Assembly: GCA_017881645.1 (NCBI GenBank)
Contig: JADGQQ010000013.1
Span: forward strand, 1-14,739
Origin: Clostridia bacterium
GTDB lineage: Bacteria; Bacillota; Clostridia; Saccharofermentanales; Saccharofermentanaceae
DNA length: 14,739 nucleotides
Direction: 5' to 3'
Shown here in pieces: positions 14,263 through 14,739 of the stretch. Position numbers and translations under genes: made by a program. The notes under the pieces are model-generated. The model was not told the DNA's origin and did not search any database. It saw only the letters and a program-made list of their open reading frames with translations. Position 1 is the stretch's first letter, and each line of letters starts with the position of its first letter.

Positions 14263-14739
14263 TCAGGCACCCAGAAGTGCTTCCAGATTATCTTTCGCAT
14301 ACACGACAATCCTGGCATCATCCGGCTTACGGAAAATCGTATCCTTTGCATCGCTTGTGATACTGGTTGCCAGGTGCCGCTGCAGACATACGAGTGTCTG
14401 TTGGTATAGATCGGCATCGTCAGTCGCTCTGGCGATCTGTAAAACAATGCCGTAGGCATCCATCTGTTCCGTCGCGGTCGGTGTTCCCGAAAGAATGTCA
14501 TATGCAGAGTAAAGTGTCTTTTCATTTATGATTTGCTCTTTTATCCAAAGCAGACTCGAAGATGGAGCTTTCCCTTCTTCTGCAAGATGCAGGATCACTT
14601 TGAGTGACGGAATAAGATCGACCCGCGCATCCGCACCGGTAAAATTAATGTATCCACTCGTGCTTTGCGCATAACCGATTGAATAGAGGGGAAGACTTTC
14701 AGATATTGCTGCGCCGCTTAGCAGGCTAAGTGCTTTATC
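14263..14739 (-). CDS. Unidentified protein, C-terminal part (possible GH8-like alpha/alpha-barrel), cut by window edge
   Basis: The minus-strand frame is open from the right edge to a stop at 14263, giving about 158 residues of the C-terminus; an internal GTG at 14598 is not a credible start because the frame continues upstream. The segment is helical and polar. LYSAYDILSGTPTATEQMD followed by AYGIVLQIARATDDADLYQQ resembles the repeated helical-hairpin pattern of GH8-like (alpha/alpha)6 proteins found in Firmicutes. A sequence such as IPSLKVILHLAEEGKAPSS is compatible with that too. The catalytic region would lie outside the window, so the assignment is tentative. It is upstream of pta on the same strand, with 156 nt between. 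An imperfect AT-rich hairpin there (14199-14220) is not a convincing terminator. Confidence 0.6.
   Translation of the reverse strand, partial: DKALSLLSGAAISESLPLYSIGYAQSTSGYINFTGADARVDLIPSLKVILHLAEEGKAPSSSLLWIKEQIINEKTLYSAYDILSGTPTATEQMDAYGIVLQIARATDDADLYQQTLVCLQRHLATSITSDAKDTIFRKPDDARIVVYAKDNLEALLGA

Noticed and set aside
1..14739. CRISPR arrays, tRNA/rRNA genes, insertion sequences, phage or toxin-antitoxin genes
   Set aside because: No spaced direct repeats, cloverleaf-like segments, transposase motifs or target-site duplications were recognised.

Overview
The window looks like a chromosomal segment from a Gram-positive, Firmicutes-type bacterium, most likely a Clostridia relative of moderate GC content. 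The evidence is the gene families present: a DUF512 radical-SAM/PDZ protein, a YwiB-like DUF1934 protein coupled to murI and ddl, an ECF vitamin-transporter S component, a MocR regulator, a bacterial-type ProRS with an editing insertion, and a short-form Pta with AckA. Promoters are vegetative type (TTGACA/TATAAT-like) and Shine-Dalgarno sites are strong (AAGGAGG-like). Genus or species cannot be named from this sequence alone. No tRNA, rRNA, CRISPR array, insertion sequence or phage gene was seen.

Layout, left to right. Almost everything is on the minus strand, so transcription runs right to left; only rluA-like (3740-4744) and the MocR regulator (10266-11777) are on plus. Bases 1-527 hold the N-terminal part of a DUF512 protein. 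Next is rpmF (L32), with its own promoter and terminator. Bases 990-3459 form a tightly overlapping ddl-murI-DUF1934 operon for D-amino-acid supply to peptidoglycan. A divergent promoter region separates it from an RluA-family pseudouridine synthase. Then come a GyrI-like small-molecule-binding protein and proS, separated by a strong terminator. Bases 7413-9353 encode an AT-rich orphan membrane protein resembling GT-C glycosyltransferases. Bases 9488-11777 hold an ECF S component and a divergent PdxR/GabR-like MocR regulator, with a perfect 14-bp inverted repeat between them. Bases 11813-14106 hold pta-ackA (acetyl-CoA to acetate plus ATP). The right edge is the 3' part of an unidentified, possibly GH8-like protein.

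How the genes work together. Three self-contained modules are visible: cell-wall D-amino acids (Ddl makes D-Ala-D-Ala, MurI makes D-Glu), overflow/fermentative acetate production (Pta-AckA), and a probable vitamin B6-responsive uptake unit (MocR regulator plus ECF S component). The translation genes rpmF, proS and rluA-like are interspersed. The most interesting unit is the MocR/ECF divergon with its symmetrical operator. Next are a terminator-like hairpin between pta and ackA with no following promoter, and the AT-rich orphan GT-C-like gene.
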